Source: an uncultured Clostridia bacterium
Lineage (GTDB): Bacteria; Bacillota; Clostridia; Christensenellales; Aristaeellaceae
Direction of reading: 5' to 3'
Assembly (NCBI GenBank): GCA_934643825.1
Contig: CAKUCW010000005.1
Span: forward strand, 1 to 64,000
DNA length: 64,000 nt
Positions 23,732-33,309 of this stretch are shown here, piece after piece. The first letter of the stretch is position 1, and every line of letters starts with the position of its first letter. The notes beneath the pieces are model-generated. The model saw nothing but the letters and a program-made list of their open reading frames with translations, did not search any database and was not told where the DNA came from. Both the position numbers and the translations under genes were made by a program.

Positions 23732-25000
23732 TCAGGCGATGAAGCCCGGAATAAACAGCGGCAGATAGACGATGGCGAGGAAAACGACAATCAAGCCGAT
23801 GAGGTAAGGCACCACCGCTTTGGAAATCTTCTCAAGAGGCAGGTTGGTTATGCCCGAGGCGACAAACAGGTTGATGGCGACCGGCGGGGTGATCATGCCG
23901 ATGGCGATGCCGACCACGAACAGGATGCCGAAGTGCAGCGTGGAAATATTCAGCGCACGAACCAGCGGCAGGAAGACGGGCGTCAGAATGATGATCGCGG
24001 AAGAGGTCTCCATGAACACGCCCGCGACGAGGATGATGAGGGAAATCAGGAACAGAATGACGTACTTGTTCGTCGAAACGCTCAATACCGCCGCGGAAAT
24101 CGCTTCCGGAATCTTCCAGTTTGCCAGCGCCCAGCCGAACGGACCGCTGCACGCGATGATGATCATGATGACCGCGCTCGTCTTGGCAGAGCCGAGCATC
24201 GTGTTGTAGAGCTTTTTGAAGCTCATGTCGCGGTAGACGAACGTCGAAACCAGCAGCGCATAGACGACGGCGACGGCGGCGGCTTCCGACGGCGTAAAGT
24301 AACCGGAGAAGATGCCGCCCAGAATGATGGCAGGCATCAGGATGCCCGGAATCGCCTTGACGAACGTTTTAGCGACATTGCGGAGGGAGAACGGTGCGCC
24401 CTTCGGATAATCGTTCTTGTATGCCTGATAGAGGGAGATGGCAATCAGCATCAAGCCCATAATGACGCCCGGCAGGAAACCGGCGCTGAATAGGCGGCTG
24501 ACGCTCTCCTCGGCAATGACGGCGTAAAGCACCATCGGCACGGAGGGCGGGATGACGACGCCGATCGTACCGGCGGCGGCGACCAGCGCGGCGGCGGAAT
24601 CCTCGCGGTATCCGCGCTTTTTCAGCTCAGGAACGAGCGTTGCGCCGACGGCTGCGGTCGTTGCCGCGCCGGAACCGGAGATTGCGGCGAAGAACATGCC
24701 CGCCAGAACGGAAACGACGGACAAGCCGCCCTTGATCATGCCCAGCAGGGATTCGCAGAACTCAACCAGCACCTTGGAAATCCTGCCGCCGGCAAGCAGG
24801 TCGCCCGCGAAGATGAAGAACGGAACGGCAATCAGGCTGAATGAATCGCAGCTGGCGAACATGCGCTGCGCCAGAAGCATCATCTTGCCGCTGCCCAAGC
24901 CCGCAAACAGGGTTGCGGCGGCAGCGGAACAAATGGAGAACGCAACCGGTACGCCCAGCAGCAGCAGCGCGATAAACACGCCGAAAAGGATCAGTGCCAT
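23732..25000 (-). CDS. dctM: TRAP transporter large permease
   Basis: 422 residues from ATG 25000 (GGAGG about 9 bp upstream). Around 12 hydrophobic segments, opening MALILFGVFIALLLLGVPVAFSIC. It holds the DctM motifs VPFFIFAGDLLAGGRISKVLVEF, AAISGSGAATTAAVGATLVPELKKRGYREDSAAALVAAAGTIGVVIPPSVPMVLYAVIAEESVSRLF and FGILFVVGIAIGMITPPVAINLFVASGI. With DctQ and DctP it forms a sodium- or proton-coupled importer for a carboxylate-type substrate. Its start codon shares one base with the dctQ stop (TAATG). Confidence 0.94.
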   Translation of the reverse strand: MALILFGVFIALLLLGVPVAFSICSAAAATLFAGLGSGKMMLLAQRMFASCDSFSLIAVPFFIFAGDLLAGGRISKVLVEFCESLLGMIKGGLSVVSVLAGMFFAAISGSGAATTAAVGATLVPELKKRGYREDSAAALVAAAGTIGVVIPPSVPMVLYAVIAEESVSRLFSAGFLPGVIMGLMLIAISLYQAYKNDYPKGAPFSLRNVAKTFVKAIPGILMPAIILGGIFSGYFTPSEAAAVAVVYALLVSTFVYRDMSFKKLYNTMLGSAKTSAVIMIIIACSGPFGWALANWKIPEAISAAVLSVSTNKYVILFLISLIILVAGVFMETSSAIIILTPVFLPLVRALNISTLHFGILFVVGIAIGMITPPVAINLFVASGITNLPLEKISKAVVPYLIGLIVVFLAIVYLPLFIPGFIA

Positions 25001-25491
25001 TATCCCTTGACCTCCTTCAAGCCCTCGACTTCGCCCAGCGCCATGACCAGCGCGTGCAGCATCATGATGCCCATGCTGATGGGAATGCACAGATAGATGT
25101 ACTTCATCTTAAAGGGCAGGGCGGTTGCCGTCTTGTTCAGCTTGCCGCAGTATTTGCTGCTGAAATAGAGCAGCACGGCGAACAGCAGGCAGCAGACGGC
25201 ATGCACCGCGATGCGCATGAACGCGCCCACACGCTTGGGAACCATGTTCTGGATGAAGGTAATCGAAATGTTGCCGTTATGACGATATACGCAGGTCGCG
25301 CCGAGAAAGGTGGACCAGATGAGCAGATAGCGCGTCACCTCGTCCGACCAGGTCAGGGAGGTGAAGAACGTGCGGCAGATGATCTGCGCGGTCGTGATGA
25401 TGACCATCAGACCGAGCATCAGCACGATGGCGACGCTGCAAACCCGATCGAGCGCATCGCTGACAGGCGAAAGAACTTTCTTGAGTATCAT
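25000..25491 (-). CDS. dctQ: TRAP transporter small permease
   Basis: 163 residues with four hydrophobic segments, as usual for DctQ. The conserved RTFFTSLTWSDEVTRYLLIWSTFLGATCVYRHNGNISI (residues about 40-80) carries the Trp-x-Glu-Glu-like TWSDEVTRY motif. GGAGG upstream. It lies between dctP and dctM and overlaps dctM, giving the order P-Q-M. Confidence 0.92.
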   Translation of the reverse strand: MILKKVLSPVSDALDRVCSVAIVLMLGLMVIITTAQIICRTFFTSLTWSDEVTRYLLIWSTFLGATCVYRHNGNISITFIQNMVPKRVGAFMRIAVHAVCCLLFAVLLYFSSKYCGKLNKTATALPFKMKYIYLCIPISMGIMMLHALVMALGEVEGLKEVKG

Positions 25492-25576
25492 AGGGAGATG
25501 CCTCCATCATTGGAATAGTGAAGCTAAAAAAATTTCCTCTCCTCGAGGAAGAGGAAATCATGAGCATGGCTGTCTC

Positions 25577-26554
25577 TTACTCGGCGAGCATCGCCTGAAT
25601 GCGGGCGATGTAGTCCGCAAACTGCGGATACGCGTCGTATACGCTCTGGACAGCCGCACGGAAGGTGTCGGTTTCCGGCGTTTCAATGACCTCAACGCCG
25701 TGGCTCTTGATGGTTTCGAGCTGGCTGGCTTCCTGCTCGGCGACCCAAGCACGCTCATACTCGGCGGCTTCCTGCGCACTGGTCAGGAAGATCTCCTGCG
25801 TAGCTTCATCCAAGCTGTTGAACACATCCAGGCTCATGGTGATGATGGCGGTGGAGTAGCTGTGGCGGTCAAGCGTCACATACTTCTGACCGTAATCCCA
25901 CAGCTTGTAGGAATAGATGACGTTGATCGGGTTTTCTTCGCCCTCGATGGTGCCTTGCTGCATGGCGGTCAGCGCTTCCGACCAAGCCATCGGCACGGCA
26001 TTGACCTTCAGCGCGGAGAAGGTCGCGGTGTAGACCTCGTTCTCCATCACGCGCAGCTTCAGTCCCTCAAGGTCGGCGGCGTTGTTGATCGGGCGAACGG
26101 AGTTGGTCAGGTTGCGGAAACCGCGCTCGGCGTAAGCCAGACCCTTCAGACCCGCGTCCTCGAGGGTATCGAGCAGCTCGCGGCCGACTTCGCTGTCCAG
26201 CACCTTATAGGCTTCTTCGTTGTTGGCGAACAGATACGGCATATCCAGAACGCCCATCATCTGAGAGAAGTTGACGAACGGGCCGCTGGTGATGATGCCC
26301 ATATCCAGCATGCCCATGGACATCGAGTCGAGCATCGTGCTTTCGTCGCCGAGCGTGCCGTTGGGGTAAATCTCAATCTTGTATTCACCGTTCGTGCGCT
26401 CAGAAATAAGCTCAGCGAACTTCGTAGCCGCAACGTGGAAGGAGTCCTGCTCGTTGACGGTGGTGCCGAGCTGCAGGACGGTTTCACCCAGCGCACAGAC
26501 GCTGGTCAGCGCCATGGACAGAGCCAGGGCAGCGAGGGTCATCAGTTTCTTCAT
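25577..26554 (-). CDS. dctP: TRAP transporter solute-binding protein
   Basis: 325 residues from ATG 26554 (GGAGG about 9 bp upstream). Signal peptide MKKLMTLAALALSMALTSVCALGE. Then the DctP fold: DSFHVAATKFAELISERTNGEYKIEIYPNGTLGDESTMLDSM, the substrate-carboxylate Arg in NAADLEGLKLRVMENEVY (Arg about 158), and GTIEGEENPINVIYSYKLWDYGQKYVTLDRHSY. It delivers the substrate to DctQM. The Arg implies a carboxylate such as a sugar acid; the KDG-kinase operon at 50 kb could use one, but no direct link is shown. Confidence 0.93.
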   Translation of the reverse strand: MKKLMTLAALALSMALTSVCALGETVLQLGTTVNEQDSFHVAATKFAELISERTNGEYKIEIYPNGTLGDESTMLDSMSMGMLDMGIITSGPFVNFSQMMGVLDMPYLFANNEEAYKVLDSEVGRELLDTLEDAGLKGLAYAERGFRNLTNSVRPINNAADLEGLKLRVMENEVYTATFSALKVNAVPMAWSEALTAMQQGTIEGEENPINVIYSYKLWDYGQKYVTLDRHSYSTAIITMSLDVFNSLDEATQEIFLTSAQEAAEYERAWVAEQEASQLETIKSHGVEVIETPETDTFRAAVQSVYDAYPQFADYIARIQAMLAE

Positions 26555-26607
26555 AATCTTTTCCTCCGAAAGTGTTTTCGTGGTCACCCAAACAGGCGAT
26601 GAAAACT

Positions 26608-26635
26608 ATTGTACTCATTTCAATTGAAATGTCAA
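26608..26635 (-). promoter_or_regulatory. dctPQM promoter with a perfect palindrome in the spacer
   Basis: Minus strand TTGACA (26630-26635), 16 bp, TACAAT (26608-26613). The spacer is filled by the 14-bp perfect palindrome ATTTCAATTGAAAT (26617-26630). A repressor bound there would block RNA polymerase, so substrate-dependent repression is likely. No cognate regulator gene is adjacent. Confidence 0.75.
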
Positions 26636-26710
26636 TAGCTTTCATGCGGCGAGTGAAAATGATTCATGATGATCGTCTGATGATTTGAAAATAGGCAACC
26701 CGGTCTTTAG

Positions 26711-26740
26711 AAAAAAAGGCAGAGAGCCGCACGTCCTGCC
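26711..26740 (-). terminator. Orphan minus-strand terminator
   Basis: GGCAG / CTGCC hairpin followed on the minus strand by seven T. No annotated gene ends here. Confidence 0.45.
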
Positions 26741-27073
26741 GATCATGCGACCCTCCGCTTATGAAAGAGAGGAGGTGTGTTTTTTGCATCACGCCCGGCT
26801 CTGCTGTTTCCGGGCGGATGCGCAATCATGACGATGGCGAACCCTGCGGCGGAAGGACAGAGCGATCGGGTCTGAGGTCTGTGCCTCAGCTCCTCGCCTT
26901 TATCCTGCCCGAAGCGCCGGAGAATATGCGGCATATTTGCAAAAAGAATGCGAAAAGTGCCCGGTGTTCTTTTCTTCGGCATAGAAATATCTTTTAGCAG
27001 CTTATTGACATAAGCAAACCTGGCTTGAATAGCAAAATCAAGAAATTCAGCTATTCTTTTATTTGCGGAAAGG
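26741..27073. other. Structured intergenic region, possible small RNA
   Basis: No supported gene. Two antisense frames of 78-79 codons overlap and neither shows protein-like composition. A strong hairpin GCATC-ACGCCCGG / CCGGGCG-GATGC lies at 26786-26821. The stretch is bounded by terminator-like structures on both strands with no coding gene to explain them, so a non-coding RNA is possible. Confidence 0.35.
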
Positions 27074-27106
27074 GCTATTCCCCCCTCGGGGGGAGAATAG
27101 CTTTTT
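27074..27106 (+). terminator. Orphan plus-strand terminator
   Basis: GCTATTC-CCCCC ... GGGGGG-GA-GAATAGC hairpin followed by TTTTT. No plus-strand gene precedes it. Confidence 0.65.
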
Positions 27107-27160
27107 GTCTACGGTCTGATCTTTTAGAAGCATCTTTTTGTGCGCCGTGCATCGCGAAAC

Positions 27161-27209
27161 AAAAAAGGCAGGGGTGCGGAGGCGGATCATCCTCGGCGTT
27201 CCCTTGCCT
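27161..27209 (-). terminator. Terminator of oppBCDF
   Basis: On the minus strand a long hairpin (GGCAAGGG ... CCCCTGCC with inner CGCCGAGG / CCGCCTCCG) ends in TTTTTT, directly after the oppF stop codon. Confidence 0.8.
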
Positions 27210-27212
27210 GTA

Positions 27213-28177
27213 TTATTTGACTTTGTGGCACGCGACGAAGTGCCCCGGCGTGACCTCGCGAAGCGCCGGACGCTCGGCGGCGCATTGCTCCGTTGCATAC
27301 GGACAGCGTGCGCGGAAGCGGCATCCGCTCGGCGGGTCGATCGGCGTGGGCACGTCGCCGGAGAGATGGATGCGGTCGCTCGCCGCCGCCAGATCCGGAT
27401 CGGGAATCGGTACGGCGCTCATCAGCGCCCGCGTGTAGGGGTGCAGCATGTTGGAATATAGCTCCTGCACCGGCGCACGCTCCACCATGCAGCCCAGATA
27501 CATCACGCCGACGTTGTGGGAGATGTGGCGCACCATGGACAGGTCGTGCGAAACGAACAGATACGAAAGCCCGAGCTTCTCCTGAAGCGATTCGAGTGTG
27601 TTGATCACCTGCGCCTGAATGGAAACATCGAGTGCGGAAATAGGCTCGTCGCAGACGATGAACTCCGGATTGCACGCCAGAGCGCGTGCGATGCCGACGC
27701 GCTGCCGCTGTCCGCCGGAAAACTCGTGCGGGTAGCGCTGCAAGTGATCGGGCTTCAAACCGACCAGATCGACCAGTTCGCGCACGCGTTCCTGCTGCTC
27801 CTTTGCGCTGACGCCCGCATAGCGAAGCGGTTCGGCGATGATGGAGGATACCGTCATGCGTGGGTTCAACGACGCATACGGATCCTGAAAGATCATCTGC
27901 ATGCGGCGGCGATAGGGGGCAAGCTGCTTTTCGCCCATGTGCGCGATATCCTGCCCGTCAAAGAGGAGCTGTCCGTCCGTCGGCTCATACAGCCGAACCA
28001 GACAGCGCCCGATGGTCGTCTTGCCGCAGCCGCTTTCGCCGACCAGACCGAAGGTTTCGCCCTTTGCGATTGAAAAATCAACGTCGTCCACGGCTTTGAG
28101 CAGCTTCTTGGGCTTGCCGCTCATTGTACGACCGATCGGGAAATACATTTTCAGCCCGCGGGCTTCTACGATGGTGC

Positions 28178-28181
<4 letters not shown>
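27213..28181 (-). CDS. oppF: Oligopeptide ABC importer ATPase, OppF type
   Basis: 322 residues from ATG 28181 (GGGAGGG 9 bp upstream; the ATG overlaps the oppD stop as ATGA). Walker A GESGCGKTT (near residue 50), Q-loop MIFQDPYASLNPRMTV, signature FSGGQRQRVGIARAL and Walker B FIVCDEPISALDVS. The C-terminal Opp/Dpp extension carries the Cys-rich FRARCPYATEQC ... HFVACHKVK, a known iron-sulfur-like cluster region of this subfamily. It pairs with OppD to energise peptide uptake. Confidence 0.92.
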
Positions 28182-29179
<998 letters not shown>

Positions 29180-29191
29180 GGGTGCCTCCTG

Positions 29192-30109
29192 TTATTTCTT
29201 GAGTTTCGGATCGAGCGCGTCGCGCAGACCGTCGCCGATGAAGTTCAGGGAGAACATCGTCAGGCTGATGGCGGCGATGGGGAAGAACATCTGATAGGGG
29301 GCGCTGGTCAGCGTGCCGATGGCGTCATTCGCCAGAGAGCCCCACGACGCCATCGGTTTCTGAATGCCGATGCCGAGGAAGGAGAGGAACGCTTCCGAGA
29401 AAATCGCGCCCGGAATCAGGAACATGACCGATACGATGATGGGGCCCATGGCGTTGGGCAGCAGGTGATGCAGAAGAATCTGAAAATCGCTTGCGCCGGC
29501 GAGCTTCGCGGCGAGTGCGTATTCCTGATGCTTCAGGCTAACGACCTGCGAACGCGTGATGCGTGCCGTGCCGACCCACGAGGACAGGCAGAGCGCAATC
29601 AGAATCGAGCGAATGTTGGAACCCATGAGCATCATCAGCAAAATCGTATACAGCAGGGACGGCAGCGCGATGATGATATCGACAATGCGCATCATGATGT
29701 TATCGACCTTACCGCCGAAATAGCCCGCAATGCCGCCGTAAAGCACGCCGATAATCATATTGACCAGCGCGGCAACGACGCCGATGGACAGGCTGATGCG
29801 TGCGCCGTAAAGCACGCGCACAAACAGGTCGCGCCCGAGAGCATCCGTGCCGAACCAATGCGCCTTCGAGGGCCACTGGGCGATGGAAAGGAAGTCCGCC
29901 TGATCGTATTCATACGGGCAGAGCATCGGGCCGAAAATGGCAAAGAGCGAGATGATGACGATCATAATCAGACCGAATACAGCCAGCTTATCTTTGCGGA
30001 AACGCCGCCAGGCGTCCTCCCAATAGGAAACGGACGGGCGGGAAATCTGGTCGGCGGAAATCGCCGACGTGTCCAGCGGCTGGTAACGGGTATCGACTGT
30101 TTTTTCCAT
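29192..30109 (-). CDS. oppC: Oligopeptide ABC importer permease, OppC type
   Basis: 305 residues, GGAGG 9 bp before ATG. The cytoplasmic N-terminus SYWEDAWRRFRKDKLAVFGLIMIVII is followed by the OppC_N and BPD_transp_1 parts. HWFGTDALGRDLFVRVLYGARISLSIGV is the OppC signature, and EYALAAKLAGASDFQILLHHLLPNAMGP is the EAA coupling loop. Six membrane segments. Forms the membrane channel with OppB. Confidence 0.93.
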   Translation of the reverse strand: MEKTVDTRYQPLDTSAISADQISRPSVSYWEDAWRRFRKDKLAVFGLIMIVIISLFAIFGPMLCPYEYDQADFLSIAQWPSKAHWFGTDALGRDLFVRVLYGARISLSIGVVAALVNMIIGVLYGGIAGYFGGKVDNIMMRIVDIIIALPSLLYTILLMMLMGSNIRSILIALCLSSWVGTARITRSQVVSLKHQEYALAAKLAGASDFQILLHHLLPNAMGPIIVSVMFLIPGAIFSEAFLSFLGIGIQKPMASWGSLANDAIGTLTSAPYQMFFPIAAISLTMFSLNFIGDGLRDALDPKLKK

Positions 30110-30127
30110 AGAATAGAATCCTCCCGA

Positions 30128-31051
30128 TTATTCATCCAGTTTGACGCGTGGATCGATGATGCCATACACGACATCAACGATCAGGTTGCAGGTCACCACG
30201 AACACGCCGAGGAAGATCGTGACGCCCATGATGATGTTGTAGTCACGGGAGGTGATCGAATCGACGAAGTACTTGCCCAAACCCGGAATCGCAAACAGGC
30301 GCTCAACGATGAAGGAACCGGTCAGCAGGTTCGCAATGAGCGTACCCAGATAGGTGACGACCGGCAAAACGGCGTTGCGCAAGCCGTGCTTGAGGATGAC
30401 CATGCGCTCGGCGACGCCCTTGGCGCGTGCGGTGCGGATGTAATCCTGCTGCATGACTTCCAGCATGGAGGAGCGGGTCATGCGTGCGATATAGGCGATC
30501 GGGGAGAAGGAGAGGCAGGTGACCGGCAGAATGTAGTGCTTCCAGCTGCTCAAGCCGTAGGTCGGAAGCCATTTCAGCACGCCCGCAAACAGATAGAGCA
30601 GCAAAACCGAAATGACGAACAGCGGCACGCATACGCCGATGGTCGCCAGAACCATCGCGATGCCGTCAAACAGACTGCCGCGCTTGACTGCCGAGATCAC
30701 GCCCAGCAAAATGCCGATGACCAGCGAAACCAGCACGGCGAGTATGCCGATGCGTGCGGAGATCGGAAAACCGCGGTTGATGAGGTCGTTGACCTGCACG
30801 CTGGAGTTCTTATAGGAAATGCCGAAGTCGCCGTGGAGAATCTGATCCAGATAGCGGAAGTATTGCACATGGAGCGGCTGGTCAAGACCATATTTCTCAT
30901 TCAGCCGCTGCATGACGGCTTCCGGAACGCCCTGCTCGCCTTTTGAAAACGGGCTGCCCGGTATGGCGTGCATCAAAAAGAAGCACGCGGTAATCAGAAT
31001 CAGAATGGTAACGATGCCGGAAAGAATTCGCTTTATGATATACTTGCCCAC
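30128..31051 (-). CDS. oppB: Oligopeptide ABC importer permease, OppB type
   Basis: 307 residues starting with GTG at 31051 (GGGGG about 10 bp upstream). Six membrane segments. MGKYIIKRILSGIVTILILITACFFLMHAIPGSPF is the family opening, GLDQPLHVQYFRYLDQILHGDFGISY the conserved external loop and QDYIRTARAKGVAERMVILKHGLRNAVLPVVTYLG the EAA loop. First of oppBCDF; oppA is transcribed the other way from the shared upstream region. Confidence 0.92.
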   Translation of the reverse strand: MGKYIIKRILSGIVTILILITACFFLMHAIPGSPFSKGEQGVPEAVMQRLNEKYGLDQPLHVQYFRYLDQILHGDFGISYKNSSVQVNDLINRGFPISARIGILAVLVSLVIGILLGVISAVKRGSLFDGIAMVLATIGVCVPLFVISVLLLYLFAGVLKWLPTYGLSSWKHYILPVTCLSFSPIAYIARMTRSSMLEVMQQDYIRTARAKGVAERMVILKHGLRNAVLPVVTYLGTLIANLLTGSFIVERLFAIPGLGKYFVDSITSRDYNIIMGVTIFLGVFVVTCNLIVDVVYGIIDPRVKLDE

Positions 31052-31085
31052 CAGGCAGAGCCCCCTTTTTTCAAATTATGATTCA

Positions 31086-31114
31086 ATTATAGAATGATTC
31101 TGCGAAAAATGCAA
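31086..31114 (-). promoter_or_regulatory. Promoter of oppBCDF
   Basis: Minus strand TTGCAT (31109-31114), 17 bp, TATAAT (31086-31091). Confidence 0.7.
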
Positions 31115-31193
31115 CCTTATTTTGACAAAAATCTAATTTTATGAAGGAATTAAACTTTAAAAATTCAAAAAAGCACGAATATCCGCCCTAAGC

Positions 31194-31222
31194 TTGACAA
31201 AAACGATAGCGTTTGCTATCCT
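31194..31222 (+). promoter_or_regulatory. Promoter of oppA with overlapping inverted repeat
   Basis: TTGACA (31194-31199), 17 bp, TATCCT (31217-31222). GATAGC-GTTT-GCTATC (31205-31220) spans spacer and -10 and is a candidate operator. Confidence 0.75.
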
Positions 31223-31291
31223 CTTTACATATTCGGCGAGGGAAGCAGCAGGCAACTCTGCCGGAACATTAAACCGTAGGAGGAAAACAAA

Positions 31292-32902
31292 ATGATGAAA
31301 AAATGGTTTGTACTGGCACTGGCCGCCATGATGCTGCTGTTTGCATGCGCAGGAGCGACTGCGGAAGCGAGCCTGACTTTCCAGATGGGCGGCGAGCCGG
31401 AATGCATGGATCCGACTTTGAACGACTATTCTTCCGGTTCCTACGCACTGCAGAGCCTGTTCCGCGGTCTGTATAAGTACGCGGAGGACGGCAGCCTTGT
31501 TCCTGCGATGGCAGAGAGCTACGAGGTTTCCGAAGATGGCTGCACCTACACCTTTAAATTGAAGGAAGGGCTGAAGTGGAGCGACGGCAGCCCGCTGACC
31601 GCTTATGATTTTGAATACAGCTGGAAGCGCGTGCTTGACCCGGATGCGGGCAGCGAAACGGCGTACACGCTGTATGGCGTCATCAAGGACGGCTACGAGT
31701 GCTATGTGAGCAGAACCGTTGCGGTGGATGATCTGCCCATTCGTGCGCTGGATGATACGACCTTTCAGGTTGAGCTGAAAGCGCCTGCCAGCTACTTTAT
31801 CACCCTGACCGCCTCCACGGCATTCATGCCGGTCTGCAAGGCGAATGTCGAGAAGTATGGCAACGATTGGGTGAATACCCCGGAAACCTACGTCTGCAAC
31901 GGCCCGTTCATGCTGGCGGAGATGAAGAAGGACGAGAGCTACACCCTCGTCAAGAACCCGAACTACTACAACGCCGACGAAGTGAAGATCGATACGGTCA
32001 AGTATGTGTTCCTCAACGCCCCGGAAACCGTCAAGATGGCGTTTGACGGCGGCGAGATTGACATCGCGACCTCTGTCAACAGCGACGCGCTCAAGGCGTA
32101 TACCGGCACGGACAAGCTGATGAGCTCTGACCGCATCGGCTATCGCTACTATGAGTTCAACTGCTCCAAGGCGCCGTTTAACGATGCCCGCGTCCGCCGT
32201 GCGCTGACGCTGGCGCTCAACCGCAAGATCCTGACCGAAGGCATCCTGCAGGATGCGACGCTTCCGCAGCTGTATGGCTGGGTTCCGTACGGCATCAAGG
32301 ATGTTCTGGATGAAAGCACTGACTGGCGCGACGCGGTAGGCAACGCATTTGAAGAAAACATCGAAGAGGCGAAGGCGCTGCTTGCCGAAGCGGGCTATCC
32401 GAACGGCGAAGGCTTCCCGACCTTCTCGATCAAGTATACGCCCAGCACGGAGCTGGAGAACGTCGCGCAGGCGATGGCAGCAATGTGGAAGCAGTATCTG
32501 GGTCTCAACTGCGAAGTGACCGCCGTGGAGAGCGGCGTATACTGGGCGGATGAAACCGGTACGCGTGCATCCGGCGATTTCGATATCGCATACATGGGCT
32601 ATACGCTGGATTATCCGGAGCCCAGCGCCGCGTTCACCGTTCTGGAAAACGCGGAGGGCAAGGCGAAGACCCGCTGGGACTGCCCCGCCTATCTGGAAAT
32701 GTGCAACAAGATGCGCACGAGCCTGACGAACGAGGAGCGCGAAGCGCTGTATAAGGATATGGAAGCGCTGCTCGCGCAGGAATGCCCGGTCATGCCGATT
32801 TACAACTATGTGGCGACGGCTCTGGTTTCCGAGCGTGTGAAGGGCTTTACCCGCAACAGCAACGGACATCCGAACTTTGAGTATTGCACGGTCGCTGAAT
32901 AA
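31292..32902 (+). CDS. oppA: Oligopeptide-binding protein
   Basis: 536 residues, AGGAGG before ATG. N-terminal export signal MMKKWFVLALAAMMLLFACAG, where LFAC could be a lipobox (Phe at -2 is unusual), otherwise cleavage follows ATA. The SBP_bac_5 fold begins LTFQMGGEPECMDPTLNDY and has YTFKLKEGLKWSDGSPLTAYDFEYSWKRVLDPDAGS, typical of OppA/DppA. It captures peptides at the surface for OppBCDF. It is transcribed separately, allowing the binding protein to be made in excess, and is closed by a strong terminator. Confidence 0.93.
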   Translation: MMKKWFVLALAAMMLLFACAGATAEASLTFQMGGEPECMDPTLNDYSSGSYALQSLFRGLYKYAEDGSLVPAMAESYEVSEDGCTYTFKLKEGLKWSDGSPLTAYDFEYSWKRVLDPDAGSETAYTLYGVIKDGYECYVSRTVAVDDLPIRALDDTTFQVELKAPASYFITLTASTAFMPVCKANVEKYGNDWVNTPETYVCNGPFMLAEMKKDESYTLVKNPNYYNADEVKIDTVKYVFLNAPETVKMAFDGGEIDIATSVNSDALKAYTGTDKLMSSDRIGYRYYEFNCSKAPFNDARVRRALTLALNRKILTEGILQDATLPQLYGWVPYGIKDVLDESTDWRDAVGNAFEENIEEAKALLAEAGYPNGEGFPTFSIKYTPSTELENVAQAMAAMWKQYLGLNCEVTAVESGVYWADETGTRASGDFDIAYMGYTLDYPEPSAAFTVLENAEGKAKTRWDCPAYLEMCNKMRTSLTNEEREALYKDMEALLAQECPVMPIYNYVATALVSERVKGFTRNSNGHPNFEYCTVAE

Positions 32903-32911
32903 GAAACCATA

Positions 32912-32987
32912 AACTGTCGCGTACGCATTCTTTTCCCGAAAAGAAGGATTATGAGGGAGAGGGAAAGCGTGCGCGGCAGTTTTTTTT
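32912..32987 (+). terminator. Terminator of oppA
   Basis: AACTGTCGCGTACGC pairs with GCGTGCGCGGCAGTT across a long loop, then eight T. Confidence 0.85.
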
Positions 32988-33013
32988 GATACATGGAAAC
33001 AGCGAAGAACCAT

Positions 33014-33078
33014 CGCCCGCGTGAATAAAGCTTTCATATCATGCAGACTTGGGCGGAAGTGAAGGTGGGCTCAGCCCG
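33014..33078 (+). repeat. Dispersed hairpin repeat (family A), copy 2
   Basis: CGCCCGCGTG ... TGCAGACTTGGGCGGAAGTGA ... GTGGGCTCAGCCCGT. Nearly identical to copy 3 located 98 bp downstream. Confidence 0.8.
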
Positions 33079-33111
33079 TAATTTTAATGCATGGTGAATG
33101 AAGCAAAAAAT

Positions 33112-33177
33112 CGCCCGCGTGCGCAAAGCTTTCATGCCGTGCAGACTTGGGCGGAAGTGAAAGCGGGCTCAGCCCGC
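33112..33177 (+). repeat. Dispersed hairpin repeat (family A), copy 3
   Basis: Same order as copy 2, ending in the perfect hairpin GCGGGC-TCA-GCCCGC. Confidence 0.8.
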
Positions 33178-33237
33178 AATTCGTCAGACCATTTATCAGA
33201 AGAATACAAATTTTTTATCGTTATTCAAAGGGAATGC

Positions 33238-33267
33238 TTGCAAATGGCGGATGCTCTGCTTTATAAT
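33238..33267 (+). promoter_or_regulatory. Promoter in front of the pfp pseudogene
   Basis: TTGCAA (33238-33243), 18 bp, TATAAT (33262-33267), with an AGGA-type site before the ATG. Expression signals survive although the gene does not. Confidence 0.6.
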
Positions 33268-33309
33268 GGGCAAAACGGAACCCGTTTTTTACATTTGGAG
33301 GATTCGTCC

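Noticed and set aside
26683..26700. CTGATGA ... GAAA resembling a hammerhead ribozyme core
   Set aside because: There is no stem II between the two motifs and no matching stems I and III.
26743..26997. Two overlapping antisense frames of 78-79 codons
   Set aside because: Both strands are open over the same GC-rich hairpins and neither looks like a protein; treated as a possible RNA region.
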